DNA from: Arthrobacter sp. Marseille-P9274
GTDB taxonomy: Bacteria; Actinomycetota; Actinomycetes; Actinomycetales; Micrococcaceae
Assembly (NCBI RefSeq): GCF_946892675.1
Contig: NZ_CAMPOV010000002.1
Location: 840,338 to 904,337, forward strand
Direction of reading: 5' to 3'
DNA: 64,000 nucleotides
In this document: positions 1-7,675 of the stretch, one piece after another
Numbering within the stretch: the stretch's first letter is position 1
Layout: the number at the start of each line of letters is the position of its first letter
Notes under the pieces: model-generated
Databases searched by the model: none
What the model was told of the DNA's origin: nothing
What the model saw: the letters and a program-made list of their open reading frames with translations, nothing else
Translations under genes and position numbers: made by a program

Positions 1-284
1 TCCGTTCCAGCGTGACCGGCGTGCCTGCCAAGGGCCGGGACACCATGGGCGTTATCTTTGCTAAACCGGACAAGAAGGACCGCATTATCGCCGTCGCACG
101 CAACACCGAGCGCACCCTCACGGTTGAGGACGACGACGAGCAACCGGCCGAGGGATTGGTAGAGGTCTCGGTCGTGCCGGAATCTGCGCAGCAGGCTACG
201 GATGAAGTACCGTTGAATGCAGATCAGCTGCCGGCTGAGGCAGATGGTGCCGAGCAGGGGCCCGAAGACGGAGGTAACGAGTGA
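1..284 (+). CDS. gyrA: DNA gyrase subunit A, C-terminal end (partial)
   Basis: This is the 3' end of a gene that begins before the window; the reading frame is already open at base 3. The visible residues include the segment [19 protein letters not shown], typical of the last blade of the GyrA C-terminal DNA-wrapping domain in actinobacteria, followed by an acidic disordered tail rich in Glu, Asp and Gln. GyrA is the DNA breakage-reunion subunit that introduces negative supercoils with GyrB. The identification rests on this tail plus the context: DUF3566, tRNA-Ile and tRNA-Ala follow gyrA in many actinobacteria. The stop codon overlaps the GTG start of the next gene, so the two are co-translated. 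Confidence 0.9.
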   Translation, partial: RSSVTGVPAKGRDTMGVIFAKPDKKDRIIAVARNTERTLTVEDDDEQPAEGLVEVSVVPESAQQATDEVPLNADQLPAEADGAEQGPEDGGNE

Positions 285-865
285 GTACGCCTAACACGCC
301 ACGGCCGGGTGCCCGGCCGGCCAACGCACCACGGGCGGGAACAACTCGCACTGCTACACCGGCCAAGCCGACCCAACGGCCCTCCGCCGGAGCGGCCCAG
401 AAGCCGGGCGCCGCGCGCCAGGTACCTCAGCGTCCCGCCCAGCGGCCGAGCAACGGGCAGGGTGGCCGGCCCGGACTGGTGCGGCCCGCACCGAAGGCCA
501 AGGCCCGGCGGGCGCGCCTGCTGGTCAGCAAGGTCGATCCGTGGTCGGTGCTGAAGATGGCCTTCCTGCTTTCCGTTGCCCTCGGCATCGTCACGGTGGT
601 CGCATCCATCGTGCTGTGGACCACCCTGGACATCACCGGCATCTTCGACCGGGTCAATGACCTGCTGACCGAGATTGCCGGCACCGAAGGCGGAGCCTTC
701 GACCTCCGCGCCTATGCCTCGCTGGGACAGGTCGCCTCGTTCGCGACGATCATCGCCGTCGTCAATGTGGTCCTCCTGACCGCACTGGCCATGCTCTCCG
801 CGGTGCTCTACAACATCTCGGCCACACTGGTCGGCGGCATCGGCGTCACGCTGACCGACGACTAG
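281..865 (+). CDS. DUF3566 domain membrane protein
   Basis: This 194-residue protein starts at a GTG overlapping the gyrA stop by four bases. The first 85 or so residues are disordered and rich in Pro, Ala, Arg and Gln. They are followed by the DUF3566 domain, with a conserved segment around [20 protein letters not shown], a first membrane helix at about residues 90-115, an extracytoplasmic loop, and a second helix at about 155-180 ([18 protein letters not shown]). DUF3566 proteins occur directly downstream of gyrA throughout actinobacteria; their biochemical role is unknown. The position next to gyrase and the translational coupling are visible, but a functional link is only inferred. A hairpin terminator follows. 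Confidence 0.9.
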   Translation: MSTPNTPRPGARPANAPRAGTTRTATPAKPTQRPSAGAAQKPGAARQVPQRPAQRPSNGQGGRPGLVRPAPKAKARRARLLVSKVDPWSVLKMAFLLSVALGIVTVVASIVLWTTLDITGIFDRVNDLLTEIAGTEGGAFDLRAYASLGQVASFATIIAVVNVVLLTALAMLSAVLYNISATLVGGIGVTLTDD

Positions 866-872
866 GATCCGA

Positions 873-913
873 AGCGGCAGGCCCCTCTCCCAGGAGAGGG
901 GCCTACCGCTTTA
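873..913 (+). terminator. Terminator after gyrA-DUF3566
   Basis: An inverted repeat has AGGCCCCTCT at 879-888 pairing with AGAGGGGCCT at 895-904. AGCGG/CCGCT extends the stem across one mismatch, and a short T-containing stretch follows. It closes the gyrA transcript before the tRNA promoter. Confidence 0.7.
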
Positions 914-946
914 ACCAGGGGTTCCTGTACCCGCGGGACCGCCGAT

Positions 947-976
947 TTGAAGTTCGGCGGAGGTGTGCTGTAGAGT
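947..976 (+). promoter_or_regulatory. Candidate promoter of tRNA-Ile
   Basis: TTGAAG at 947-952 and TAGAGT at 971-976 are separated by 18 bp and end 24 bp before the tRNA-Ile gene. The spacing and position suit a sigma-A type promoter. This is inferred from sequence only. Confidence 0.5.
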
Positions 977-1000
977 CTTATCTCGGCCCGAGAGGCAAGA

Positions 1001-1074
1001 GGGCGTATAGCTCAGGCGGTTAGAGCGCTTCGCTGATAACGAAGAGGTCCCAGGTTCAAGTCCTGGTACGCCCA
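1001..1074 (+). tRNA. tRNA-Ile (GAT anticodon)
   Basis: A full cloverleaf can be drawn. The acceptor GGGCGTA (1001-1007) pairs with TACGCCC (1067-1073), with discriminator A at 1074. The anticodon GAT lies at 1035-1037 in the loop CTGATAA, and the T-arm contains GGTTCAAGTCC. The 3' CCA is not encoded. It sits between gyrA-DUF3566 and tRNA-Ala as in related genomes. Confidence 0.97.
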
Positions 1075-1109
1075 CGGAAATCCTGTTTCCGATCCCACGG
1101 GAGGACACT

Positions 1110-1226
1110 GTGAAGAAGTTGCTGGTATTGGCAGCGGCGATCGCGGGTGCCCTCGCCTACAAGAAGTGGCAGGAATCCGAAGCGGAGAAGTCCGCTTGGA
1201 GCAAGGCGACCGATAAGGTCGACTAG
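1110..1226 (+). CDS. DLW-39 family small protein
   Basis: This 38-codon reading frame starts at GTG 1110, preceded by GGGAGGA (1099-1105). It encodes a protein beginning MKKLLVLAAAIAGALAYKKW, that is, one hydrophobic N-terminal helix, then a charged tail ending in KATDKVD. The sequence, size and position between tRNA-Ile and tRNA-Ala match the DLW-39 family of actinobacterial small proteins, whose function is unknown. The hydrophobic segment could be a membrane anchor or an uncleaved signal; the tail would then be exposed. It is probably transcribed together with the flanking tRNAs, since no terminator separates it from either. Confidence 0.88.
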   Translation: MKKLLVLAAAIAGALAYKKWQESEAEKSAWSKATDKVD

Positions 1227-1264
1227 CTCAAGTTTCCGCCGGCACTGTCAGCGGAAATCCCCTC

Positions 1265-1337
1265 GGGGGCATGGCGCAATTGGTAGCGCACCTGCTTTGC
1301 AAGCAGGGGGTTAGGGGTTCGAGTCCCCTTGCCTCCA
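1265..1337 (+). tRNA. tRNA-Ala (TGC anticodon)
   Basis: The acceptor GGGGGCA (1265-1271) pairs with TGCCTCC (1330-1336) and contains the G3:U70 wobble that marks alanine tRNAs. The anticodon TGC lies at 1298-1300 in the stem-loop CCTGC/GCAGG, and the T-arm is GGGGTTCGAGTCCCC. The discriminator is A at 1337. CCA is not encoded. Confidence 0.97.
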
Positions 1338-1346
1338 CCGAGAAGA

Positions 1347-1376
1347 GATCCCGGTCCACACGGACCGGGATCTTTT
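1347..1376 (+). terminator. Intrinsic terminator after tRNA-Ala
   Basis: GATCCCGGTCC (1347-1357) pairs perfectly with GGACCGGGATC (1362-1372) around a four-base loop and is followed by TTTT. This is a strong rho-independent terminator for the tRNA transcript. Confidence 0.9.
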
Positions 1377-1456
1377 GCTATCCGGACTGAACCCGGGTCC
1401 GGTCCGCGGGTTCCGCTGGCCGGGCTCACAAGCAGGCGCTGCCGGCCCGCCGCGGC

Positions 1457-2296
1457 TCACATCCCGCCGCGCGGGACGACTTGGCGCGTCCTGGCCTGAT
1501 GCACCCTCCGCAGGAGCTTGGCGGGGTAATAGACGCCCATGAAGATGAGCCTCGGCGCCCGCAGGAGGCGCTTCCTGATTTTGTGGTTGGCGTAAGTCCG
1601 GTCGAAGCGCGTGACGTAGTAGCGGTAGTCCTTCGGCGAATCCTCGAGCCTCCGCGCGGACATTCCGCTCACCATCTCCGGGACATAGAGGATCTTGAGC
1701 GCGTGGTCGGCCAGATGGACGGAGATGTCGATGTCTTCGTGCATCTCGTCGGTCTCATCGCGGCAGACATCGTTCCGGATGACCATCCAGGCTTCACGGC
1801 GGACGGCCATGTTGGATCCGAAGAGGAAGTGGTACTGCTTCTTGGCCAGCTTCAGCACGAACCTGCGCATCTGATCGTCGGCCTGCAGGCCGAAGCGCCG
1901 CAGCGGCATGTCGTAGTACAGAACGGGGCCGGTGGCCGCCATGACTTCCGGGTCCGAAAAGGCGTTCTGGACCTGCTCGACCCAGTCTGGTTCCAGAATT
2001 GAGTCGGCGTCTATGCGGCCGAGTACGTCGCCCTCAGCCCGGTCCAGTCCGAAATTCCGGGTAGGGATCAGGCCTTGCTCCTCGTCCTGCCGCAGCAGCT
2101 TCAGGGGCGCGTCGGGGTACTCGGCCTGCACTTGCCTGACGAGGTCGGCGGTGCCGTCCGTTGATTTATTGTCGACGACGATGATCTCGGCGGCGGGCAC
2201 GGATTGGTAGAGCGCGGCGAAGAGGCATTGGCGGATGACGGATTCTTCGTTGAAGGCGGGGATCACAATCGAGATGCTCGGTTTGGCTGGCTCCAC
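1457..2296 (-). CDS. Family 2 glycosyltransferase
   Basis: This 279-residue protein starts at a GTG. It opens with a GT-A type nucleotide-sugar binding motif (SIVIPAFNEE, residues 9-18), followed by the VDNKSTDGT segment and a D-x-D-type motif in GRIDADS near residue 115. This places it in GT2, which transfers sugars from activated donors to cell-surface or secreted acceptors. A later ED-type region (HEDIDISVHL) is consistent with the catalytic base region. There is no clear transmembrane segment, so it probably works at the cytoplasmic face. The acceptor cannot be told. The gene is downstream of, and separated by a terminator from, the repeat-containing gene at 2382-3377. Confidence 0.85.
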   Translation of the reverse strand: MEPAKPSISIVIPAFNEESVIRQCLFAALYQSVPAAEIIVVDNKSTDGTADLVRQVQAEYPDAPLKLLRQDEEQGLIPTRNFGLDRAEGDVLGRIDADSILEPDWVEQVQNAFSDPEVMAATGPVLYYDMPLRRFGLQADDQMRRFVLKLAKKQYHFLFGSNMAVRREAWMVIRNDVCRDETDEMHEDIDISVHLADHALKILYVPEMVSGMSARRLEDSPKDYRYYVTRFDRTYANHKIRKRLLRAPRLIFMGVYYPAKLLRRVHQARTRQVVPRGGM

Positions 2297-2333
2297 GCCC
2301 CGAATCTATCAATCCGGCTACTGGGGACAAAGA

Positions 2334-2364
2334 GGGGCCCCTGCTTCACTGAAGCAGGGGCCCC
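2334..2364 (-). terminator. Terminator hairpin, minus strand
   Basis: GGGGCCCCTGCTTC (2334-2347) and GAAGCAGGGGCCCC (2351-2364) form a perfect 14-bp stem. Read on the minus strand it follows the stop of the 2382-3377 gene and is followed by TCTTTGT, so it probably ends that transcript. Confidence 0.75.
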
Positions 2365-2381
2365 GATTCGAACGGCAGGTC

Positions 2382-3377
2382 CTACAGCGAGGTATCCTTG
2401 CCGTTCTCCTTGGCCTTGGCAGCCTCGTCGGCCGAGGCACGCGCCACGCGGGCTGCGCCTTCCGCCGCGCTGCCGGTCTTGGCAGCATCGGCAGCAGCAC
2501 TGTTGGCGTCGCCGGAAGCCGCAGCGGCTTCGTGGGCAGCCTCAGCTGACTTCTTGGCAGCGCTTTCCTGAACATCCGCGGCATGGCGGGCGGTCCCGGC
2601 TGCCGTGGACGTGCTGGCCTCCGACGGTGCCGTGAAGCCAACAGTCTTCGCGGTTTCACCAGCCGGCGATGCGGATGTGGCCGACGTGCTGGGAACGGCT
2701 GCCGGAGTCGGAGTCACCGGTGTCTTCCACGGATCTTCGACGGGCCGGGCCGCGCGCCATGCGGCGATGCCTGCGGCAACGGCAGCAGCAATGACGCCCA
2801 GGATCAGCCAAACCTTGCCCTTGCCCGACTTCTGCTGGCTCCGCAGGTCCTTGGCAGCCTGCTTCGCAGCCGCGGCGGCCGCCTTCCGGCCCTTGCGGAC
2901 GGCCTTCTTGGAGCCCGTGAGCGTGACGACAGCGCTTTCCACCTTGCCGGCGCCGTAGCCCTTGTCCAAGCTGCGGGAAACGTTGTCCGCAGCGGTCCCG
3001 AGTTTGGTGGACAGGGTCGGGATGTAGCCGCCGACCACCTTGTCCTTGGCGTGGGTCAGTGCCGGGGCGGCCTTGTCCAGCGTGACCTGGAGGCGCGGGG
3101 CCGCGTCGTCGACGATCTGGGAGATCTTCGGAGCGATCTTCTCCAGTTCTTCCTGGATCTTCGGAGTCACGGTTGTGACGCCCAGCGAAAGCTCATGCGC
3201 AGCCTTCTGGATTCCTTCCTGAATCCGCGGGGACGCGGTCTCGATGCCCTTCTCAATGCGGGGCACGGCCCAGTTCCGGGCTGCTACCACTCGGGGTGCG
3301 GCCCACCCTTTCGCGTTTTCCACCCCGATGACCACGGTGCCTTCAAGGTCACGGGCAATTCGTTCGTTTCTCTTCAC
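2382..3377 (-). CDS. Repeat-containing membrane-anchored protein of unknown function
   Basis: This 331-residue protein starts at GTG 3377, with a good GGAGGT ribosome site five bases upstream. Residues about 24-105 consist of degenerate 11-13 residue units carrying a hydrophobic-Pro-Arg/Lys motif (VPRIEKGIET, SPRIQEGIQK, TPKIQEELEK, APKISQIVDD, APRLQVTLDK). These look like amphipathic helical repeats. A basic Ala/Lys stretch (about 150-185) precedes one membrane helix (about 191-210), then a VEDPWKTP motif and a long Ala/Glu/Ser-rich disordered tail. The arrangement resembles DUF5324-type actinobacterial proteins, but I cannot assign it firmly. The helical repeats would lie on one side of the membrane and the tail on the other. 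Confidence 0.7.
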   Translation of the reverse strand: MKRNERIARDLEGTVVIGVENAKGWAAPRVVAARNWAVPRIEKGIETASPRIQEGIQKAAHELSLGVTTVTPKIQEELEKIAPKISQIVDDAAPRLQVTLDKAAPALTHAKDKVVGGYIPTLSTKLGTAADNVSRSLDKGYGAGKVESAVVTLTGSKKAVRKGRKAAAAAAKQAAKDLRSQQKSGKGKVWLILGVIAAAVAAGIAAWRAARPVEDPWKTPVTPTPAAVPSTSATSASPAGETAKTVGFTAPSEASTSTAAGTARHAADVQESAAKKSAEAAHEAAAASGDANSAAADAAKTGSAAEGAARVARASADEAAKAKENGKDTSL

Positions 3378-3529
3378 TACTACCTCCCGGAGATGGCAAC
3401 GGTTCTTTCTTAGCCTACGTTGTGCCCCGCGGAGGTGCTATGCACCGCACGGAATATTCGGGAGTTTCACTGAGCGCGGAACCGTCGGACAGAGGATGAT
3501 TCCCGCGTCTTGCGTGGAAGAATGAGCCT

Positions 3530-4072
3530 ATGACTGCTATTCCCACAGCCAAAGCCACTATCCACACGAACCACGGCGACATCGTGGTCAACCTGTTCGG
3601 CAATCACGCGCCCAAGACCGTGAAGAACTTCATCGGACTGGCCACGGGCGAGATCACATGGAAGCACCCGGCTACGGGCGAGGAATCCAACGCGCCCCTG
3701 TATGACGGCGTGATTTTCCACCGCATCATCAAGGACTTCATGCTGCAGGGCGGCGACCCGCTCGGCCAGGGTGTCGGCGGCCCCGGTTACCAGTTCGACG
3801 ACGAAATCAATCCCGACCTCGACTTCACCCAGCCGTACAAGCTGGCCATGGCGAATGCAGGAATCCAGGGCGGCCGCGGCACCAACGGCTCCCAGTTCTT
3901 CATCACGACCGCGCCGACGACCTGGCTGCAGGGCAAGCACACCATCTTCGGCGACGTGGCGGACGAAGCTTCCCGCGCCGTCGTCGACAAGATCAACAAC
4001 GTTGCCACGGACATGCGCGACAAGCCGCTCGAAGACGTGGTTATCAACAACATCAGCGTCGAGAAGCTCTAG
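3530..4072 (+). CDS. ppiA: Peptidyl-prolyl cis-trans isomerase, cyclophilin type
   Basis: This 180-residue single-domain cyclophilin has the family hallmarks: FHRIIKDFMLQGGD (the active-site Arg is in FHRI), GTNGSQFFIT, and the W-L-x-G-K-H-T-I-F-G segment. It catalyses proline isomerisation during protein folding. There is no signal peptide, so it is cytoplasmic. The length is normal for the short actinobacterial form. It is a standard member of the gyrA-proximal block and ends in a strong terminator, so it is probably transcribed alone. Confidence 0.95.
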   Translation: MTAIPTAKATIHTNHGDIVVNLFGNHAPKTVKNFIGLATGEITWKHPATGEESNAPLYDGVIFHRIIKDFMLQGGDPLGQGVGGPGYQFDDEINPDLDFTQPYKLAMANAGIQGGRGTNGSQFFITTAPTTWLQGKHTIFGDVADEASRAVVDKINNVATDMRDKPLEDVVINNISVEKL

Positions 4073-4080
4073 CCACCTCT

Positions 4081-4124
4081 TTGTCCCCGCCCCGTCTTCC
4101 ATGACCGGGCGGGGACAACTTTTT
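4081..4124 (+). terminator. Intrinsic terminator after ppiA
   Basis: TTGTCCCCGCCC (4081-4092) pairs perfectly with GGGCGGGGACAA (4107-4118), followed by CTTTTTG. The ribosome site of the next gene begins directly behind it. Confidence 0.88.
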
Positions 4125-4140
4125 GCAGGAGAACTTTCCC

Positions 4141-4998
4141 ATGTCCTTTGGAATGCAGGCGCAGCCACCGACGTCGGCGGTCCCCGTGTGTCCCCGCCAC
4201 CCCGACCGGGTTTCGTACGTGCGTTGCCAGCGGTGCGGCCGACCGGCCTGCCCGGAGTGCCAGCGCAGCGCCGCGGTCGGAGTCCAGTGCGTCGACTGCG
4301 TGCGGGAAGCCTCCCGCAGCATTCCTGTGACCCGCACGGTGTACGGCGGAGCCGTCGCTCCGGGGAGGCCACTGGTTACGATCGTGCTGATTGCGATGTG
4401 CGCCGGGGCCTACCTTATGCAGTGGCTGGTGCCAGGCTTCACGGAGATGTTCTGGTACGCCCCGCTCTACACCTTGCCTAACCCCGTCTACGACGCCGAG
4501 CCGTGGCGCATGCTCACCAGCGCGTTCCTGCATTCCCAGGGATTCTTCCTGCACATTGCCTTCAACATGTATGCCCTGTGGATCCTCGGCAGCCATCTCG
4601 AACCGCTGCTCGGCCGCGCCCGGTTCCTGGCCCTGTACCTGCTTTCCGCTATCGGTGGATCCGTCGCCGTCCTGCTGTTGTCTTCGCCGAATGTTCCCGT
4701 CCTTGGAGCCTCCGGGGCGGTCTTCGGCCTCTTCGGCGCGCTGTTCATTGTCCAGCGGCAGCGCGGCGGAGAGGTTAAGTCGCTGCTGATCCTGATCGGC
4801 ATCAACGTGGTGCTGGGCTTCGTGGTCTCCGGCATCTCCTGGCAGGCCCACCTGGGCGGCCTGGTCACAGGGACGCTGGCGGCGCTCGTCCTGGCCTACG
4901 CGCCGCGGGGCAAGAACCGGACGCTCCTGCAGAGCGGCGGCCTCGTGCTTCTGTTCCTGATCCTGGCGGGCGTGACCGCCTTCACCGCGAGCGGTTAG
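4141..4998 (+). CDS. Rhomboid family intramembrane serine protease
   Basis: The ATG at 4141 is chosen because AGGAGA sits seven bases upstream; an earlier in-frame TTG at 4123 has no such site and lies in the terminator. The 285-residue product has an N-terminal B-box-like zinc-binding region with paired Cys/His (C17, H20, C29, C32, C37, C40, C50, C53). Six or more membrane helices follow, with the rhomboid signature HIAFNMYALW (138-147), nucleophile Ser191 in GASGA, and His237 in AHLGG. It should cleave membrane protein substrates within the lipid bilayer. The zinc-finger plus rhomboid architecture at this locus is widespread in actinobacteria; natural substrates are not known to me. Confidence 0.93.
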   Translation: MSFGMQAQPPTSAVPVCPRHPDRVSYVRCQRCGRPACPECQRSAAVGVQCVDCVREASRSIPVTRTVYGGAVAPGRPLVTIVLIAMCAGAYLMQWLVPGFTEMFWYAPLYTLPNPVYDAEPWRMLTSAFLHSQGFFLHIAFNMYALWILGSHLEPLLGRARFLALYLLSAIGGSVAVLLLSSPNVPVLGASGAVFGLFGALFIVQRQRGGEVKSLLILIGINVVLGFVVSGISWQAHLGGLVTGTLAALVLAYAPRGKNRTLLQSGGLVLLFLILAGVTAFTASG

Positions 4999-5011
4999 GA
5001 GCGGGGCCCTG

Positions 5012-5062
5012 CGGCCGGTCTGCACATTGCCCTTTGGGCGGTGCAGGCCGGCCGTTCTTTTT
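5012..5062 (+). terminator. Terminator after rhomboid gene
   Basis: GGCCGGTCTGCAC (5013-5025) can pair with GTGCAGGCCGGCC (5041-5053, with one bulged base), followed by TTCTTTTT. Confidence 0.75.
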
Positions 5063-5133
5063 AAGCCGGGCGACTGGACCTGTTTCTCCCCCGGGCAGCG
5101 TGCGGCGGCTCTATTTGAGACCTTCTCCCGGGG

Positions 5134-5277
5134 TTATCCACATGGTGTGTCCACAGCGGGGATAACTTACACACATGTCATTCCACACGTGTGGAAACCG
5201 TCGTGGCGGCGATTAAGGCGTGGAAGTGATCTTCACCAGCCCAAGTTATGCACTCCTGTGGAAAACTCTGTGCACAA
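5134..5277 (+). other. DnaA-box cluster 1
   Basis: Exact matches to the bacterial DnaA-box consensus TTWTNCACA are TTATCCACA at 5134-5142 (plus) and TTTTCCACA on the minus strand at 5257-5265. Close matches are GTGTCCACA (5147-5155, plus), TTATGCACT (5246-5254, plus) and TTGTGCACA (5269-5277, minus). The boxes lie in both orientations. DnaA binding is inferred, not shown. Confidence 0.6.
5181..5196. repeat. Perfect 16-bp palindrome
   Basis: TTCCACACGTGTGGAA is its own reverse complement. It joins two TTCCACA half-boxes head to head inside DnaA-box cluster 1. It could be a double DnaA site or the operator of a dimeric regulator. Confidence 0.6.
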
Positions 5278-5630
5278 GTGTGAACAAGATGGAGCGGGTA
5301 CTGCAGGGCGCCGCCCTGTCGCGCCATTGCTGGAACGTCGTCTTTGGTGCTGCTCAGATGGGGGGCGCTCGCCGCGCTTCTGATCGGGCCCTTGAGTCGG
5401 GTCTCCGGGCCACTCGTTCGAATCGCACTCCGTCACACTTGCGGGGCAGTTCAGGGCATCTACACGTTTGGGAGGCGCGGCTGTGGAGAGCTCCTGCCAG
5501 GCGGACCAGCGGAAGCGTTAGGCGGCTTCCACAGACCGCCTGCGGGCGCCTGACCGTCCACAGCCCCGCCGGGATCGGACGTGCGGGATCGGACACGCTT
5601 CCACAGTCCCGGCGCGTTTGAATCTTCATG

Positions 5631-5662
5631 GAGGGCTGGAGGGCTGGAGGGCTGGAGGGCTG
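5631..5662 (+). repeat. Short tandem repeat, 4 x GAGGGCTG
   Basis: Four exact, contiguous copies of the 8-bp unit GAGGGCTG lie midway between the two DnaA-box clusters. Confidence 0.9.
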
Positions 5663-5872
5663 GCGGGAAAGCCGGGCCCGCCTCGCATGTACGAAGTGCG
5701 GCCCTGGGAAGCTGTGGGAATCGAGAAAGCCTGAGTCGCTGGTTTTGGCGAGGGAGCCCACGTTCCCGAGCCTTCGCAACCAAGTCCGGGCAGGACTGCC
5801 TGTCAATTTGCCACCTTGAAATGGCCGATTCCAGTGAGTCCCCGACTGGATTTCCCCAGCCGACTTCACATC

Positions 5873-6031
5873 TGTGGATAGTTATCCACACGAGTTATGC
5901 ACAGAGTGGAAAACTTACACTTCTGTAGTTTCCCCTCCGAGTCGCTCTATCGGGCCCTAGAAGCCGATCTTGGGACTAAGGTCCTCCAGAGTTTTGCACC
6001 GCTGTGGATAACTCTGTGCACATCTGTGCAA
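5873..6031 (+). other. DnaA-box cluster 2
   Basis: Exact TTWTNCACA matches are TTATCCACA at 5882-5890 (plus), TTATGCACA at 5895-5903 (plus) and TTATCCACA on the minus strand at 6003-6011. Near matches are CTATCCACA (5873-5881, minus), TTTTCCACT (5905-5913, minus) and ATGTGCACA (6015-6023, minus). The first two boxes at 5873 and 5882 are adjacent and face each other. Confidence 0.6.
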
Positions 6032-6479
6032 ACTACATGTCTTGAGAACTCTCGGTTCGTAGACCGCTGAATGCAGTGAGCGGAACGCTGGGAATTCCTT
6101 CATCCGAACATGACGTGTGCGAACGGACCGAGGGTGCGCAGCGGGAGGAACGGAGCCAGGGAACTCGGGTGCAGAAGGCCGACATTCGGGAAACATTGGC
6201 ATAACAATCGGAAATGTGACGGGGTGGGCCTGTCCGATCCGGTAACGTGGAACAACCAGTGTCCGGCTCGACCAGCCGGATCCTCCAGACGGTCGCCGGC
6301 GGAACCGGGCGGCGGTCGAGCAAGTAACGCTGTGCGTACCGCATCTGAGGACAGCCGCCAGCCGCGGCTCCTGCCAGGTAGAGGAACAGCCCTCCTGTAC
6401 TTCGAGCCGTATGCACGCGCCGCGTTGCCCGACCATGATGACTCTTCCGGATAGCCGGAGCAGAGGAAAAGGAATTCAA

Positions 6480-7661
6480 GTGACTGCCGAAGCCATCAGC
6501 ACCTCTCCGATCGAACTGACCAGCGAAGAAATCTTCGCCGCGCACGAAGGTGGAAAACTCGCCGTCGGACTCACCGCACCGCTGGAGTCGAAGCGCGACC
6601 TCTCCATCGCCTACACGCCGGGTGTCGCCCAGGTCAGCCGGGCGATCCACGCCGACCCGGAGCTCGCCCGCCAGTACACCTGGGCTTCGCGGCTCGTCGC
6701 CGTCGTCAGCGACGGCAGCGCCGTCCTCGGCCTCGGCAATATCGGCGCCAGCGCCTCCCTGCCTGTCATGGAGGGCAAGTCTGCGCTGTTCAAGCAGTTC
6801 GCCGGCCTGGACTCCATCCCCCTGGTCATCGAGTCCAACGACGTGGATGAGATTGTCGAAACCGTCGTGCGGATGCGCTCGAGCTTCGGTGCGGTCAACC
6901 TGGAAGACATCTCGGCGCCGCGCTGCTTCGAGATCGAAGCCCGCCTGATCGAGGCGCTGGACATGCCCGTCATGCACGACGACCAGCACGGCACGGCCGT
7001 GGTGGTCCTCGCTGCGCTCATGAACTCGGCCACCTTCGTGGGCCGCGAGCTCTCGTCGCTGAAGGTCGCCATCTCGGGCGCCGGCGCTGCGGGCATCGCG
7101 GTAGCCGAGATCCTGCTGTCCGCAGGGATCGCAGACGTGACGATCCTGGACTCCCGCGGCGTTATCCACACCGGCCGCGAGGACTTGACGCCGATCAAGG
7201 CGGAGTACGCCGCCCGCACCAACCCGCGCGGTACGACCGGGGGCATCGTTGAGGCGCTTGACGGCGCCGACGTCTTCATCGGCGTTTCCGCCGGCACCAT
7301 CCCGGAGGAGGCGCTGGCGGGGATGTCCGACGACGCGATCGTCTTCGCGCTGTCCAACCCAGATCCGGAGGTCCACCCGGAGATCGCGGCGAAGTACGCC
7401 AAGGTCGTAGCCACCGGCCGCAGCGACTTCCCGAACCAGATCAACAACGTGCTGGCATTCCCGGGCATCTTCCGGGGCGCCCTCGATTCCGGAGCCCGGC
7501 GCATCACGTCCGGCATGAAGGTGGCCGCGGCCAACGCCATCGCCGGCATCGCCGCGGAGGAGCTGAGCGCCGCCTACGTCATTCCGAGCCCGCTGGATCC
7601 CCGGGTCGCTCCGGCCGTCACCGCGGCCGTGAGCGCGGCGGCCGAGGACGCCAAGGCCTGA
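6480..7661 (+). CDS. NAD(P)-dependent malic enzyme
   Basis: The GTG at 6480 is taken as start because AGAGGAAAAGGAA lies just upstream and the family similarity begins there; an in-frame extension to 6411 adds nothing recognisable. The 393-residue product has the short bacterial malic enzyme form: SIAYTPGVA (residues 42-50), GLGNIGASASLPVMEGK, the metal-binding region ending MHDDQHGTA, and the Rossmann motif GAGAAGIA. It decarboxylates malate oxidatively to pyruvate, feeding NAD(P)H and pyruvate pools. There is no phosphotransacetylase-like C-terminal extension, unlike the long proteobacterial enzymes. It is followed by a bidirectional terminator. Confidence 0.93.
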   Translation: MTAEAISTSPIELTSEEIFAAHEGGKLAVGLTAPLESKRDLSIAYTPGVAQVSRAIHADPELARQYTWASRLVAVVSDGSAVLGLGNIGASASLPVMEGKSALFKQFAGLDSIPLVIESNDVDEIVETVVRMRSSFGAVNLEDISAPRCFEIEARLIEALDMPVMHDDQHGTAVVVLAALMNSATFVGRELSSLKVAISGAGAAGIAVAEILLSAGIADVTILDSRGVIHTGREDLTPIKAEYAARTNPRGTTGGIVEALDGADVFIGVSAGTIPEEALAGMSDDAIVFALSNPDPEVHPEIAAKYAKVVATGRSDFPNQINNVLAFPGIFRGALDSGARRITSGMKVAAANAIAGIAAEELSAAYVIPSPLDPRVAPAVTAAVSAAAEDAKA

Positions 7662-7675
7662 GCCCAAGATCCGAA

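Larger units (their letters stand above)
5063..6479 (+). other. 1.4 kb gene-free region rich in DnaA-box-like sequences
   Basis: No convincing gene lies between the rhomboid terminator and the malic enzyme start. Open frames here lack ribosome sites and recognisable protein features. The stretch instead holds two clusters of TTATCCACA-like nonamers (5134-5277 and 5873-6031), a perfect 16-bp palindrome at 5181-5196, several further TTCCACA elements (around 5526, 5591) and a short tandem repeat at 5631-5662. The segment 6040-6460 shows no structure I recognise and probably carries the malic enzyme promoter. See the separate entries and findings. Confidence 0.7.

Noticed and set aside
4123..4140. 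TTG 4123 as start of the rhomboid protease
   Set aside because: It lies in the terminator T-run of ppiA and in front of the AGGAGA site used by ATG 4141.
5393..5436. T-arm-like CGTTCGAATCG, possible tRNA remnant
   Set aside because: No acceptor or anticodon stem can be paired around it.
7162..7170. TTATCCACA inside the malic enzyme gene
   Set aside because: A single box inside coding sequence, with no neighbours; it is more likely codon use than a DnaA site. The same holds for 9573-9581 in the sortase gene.
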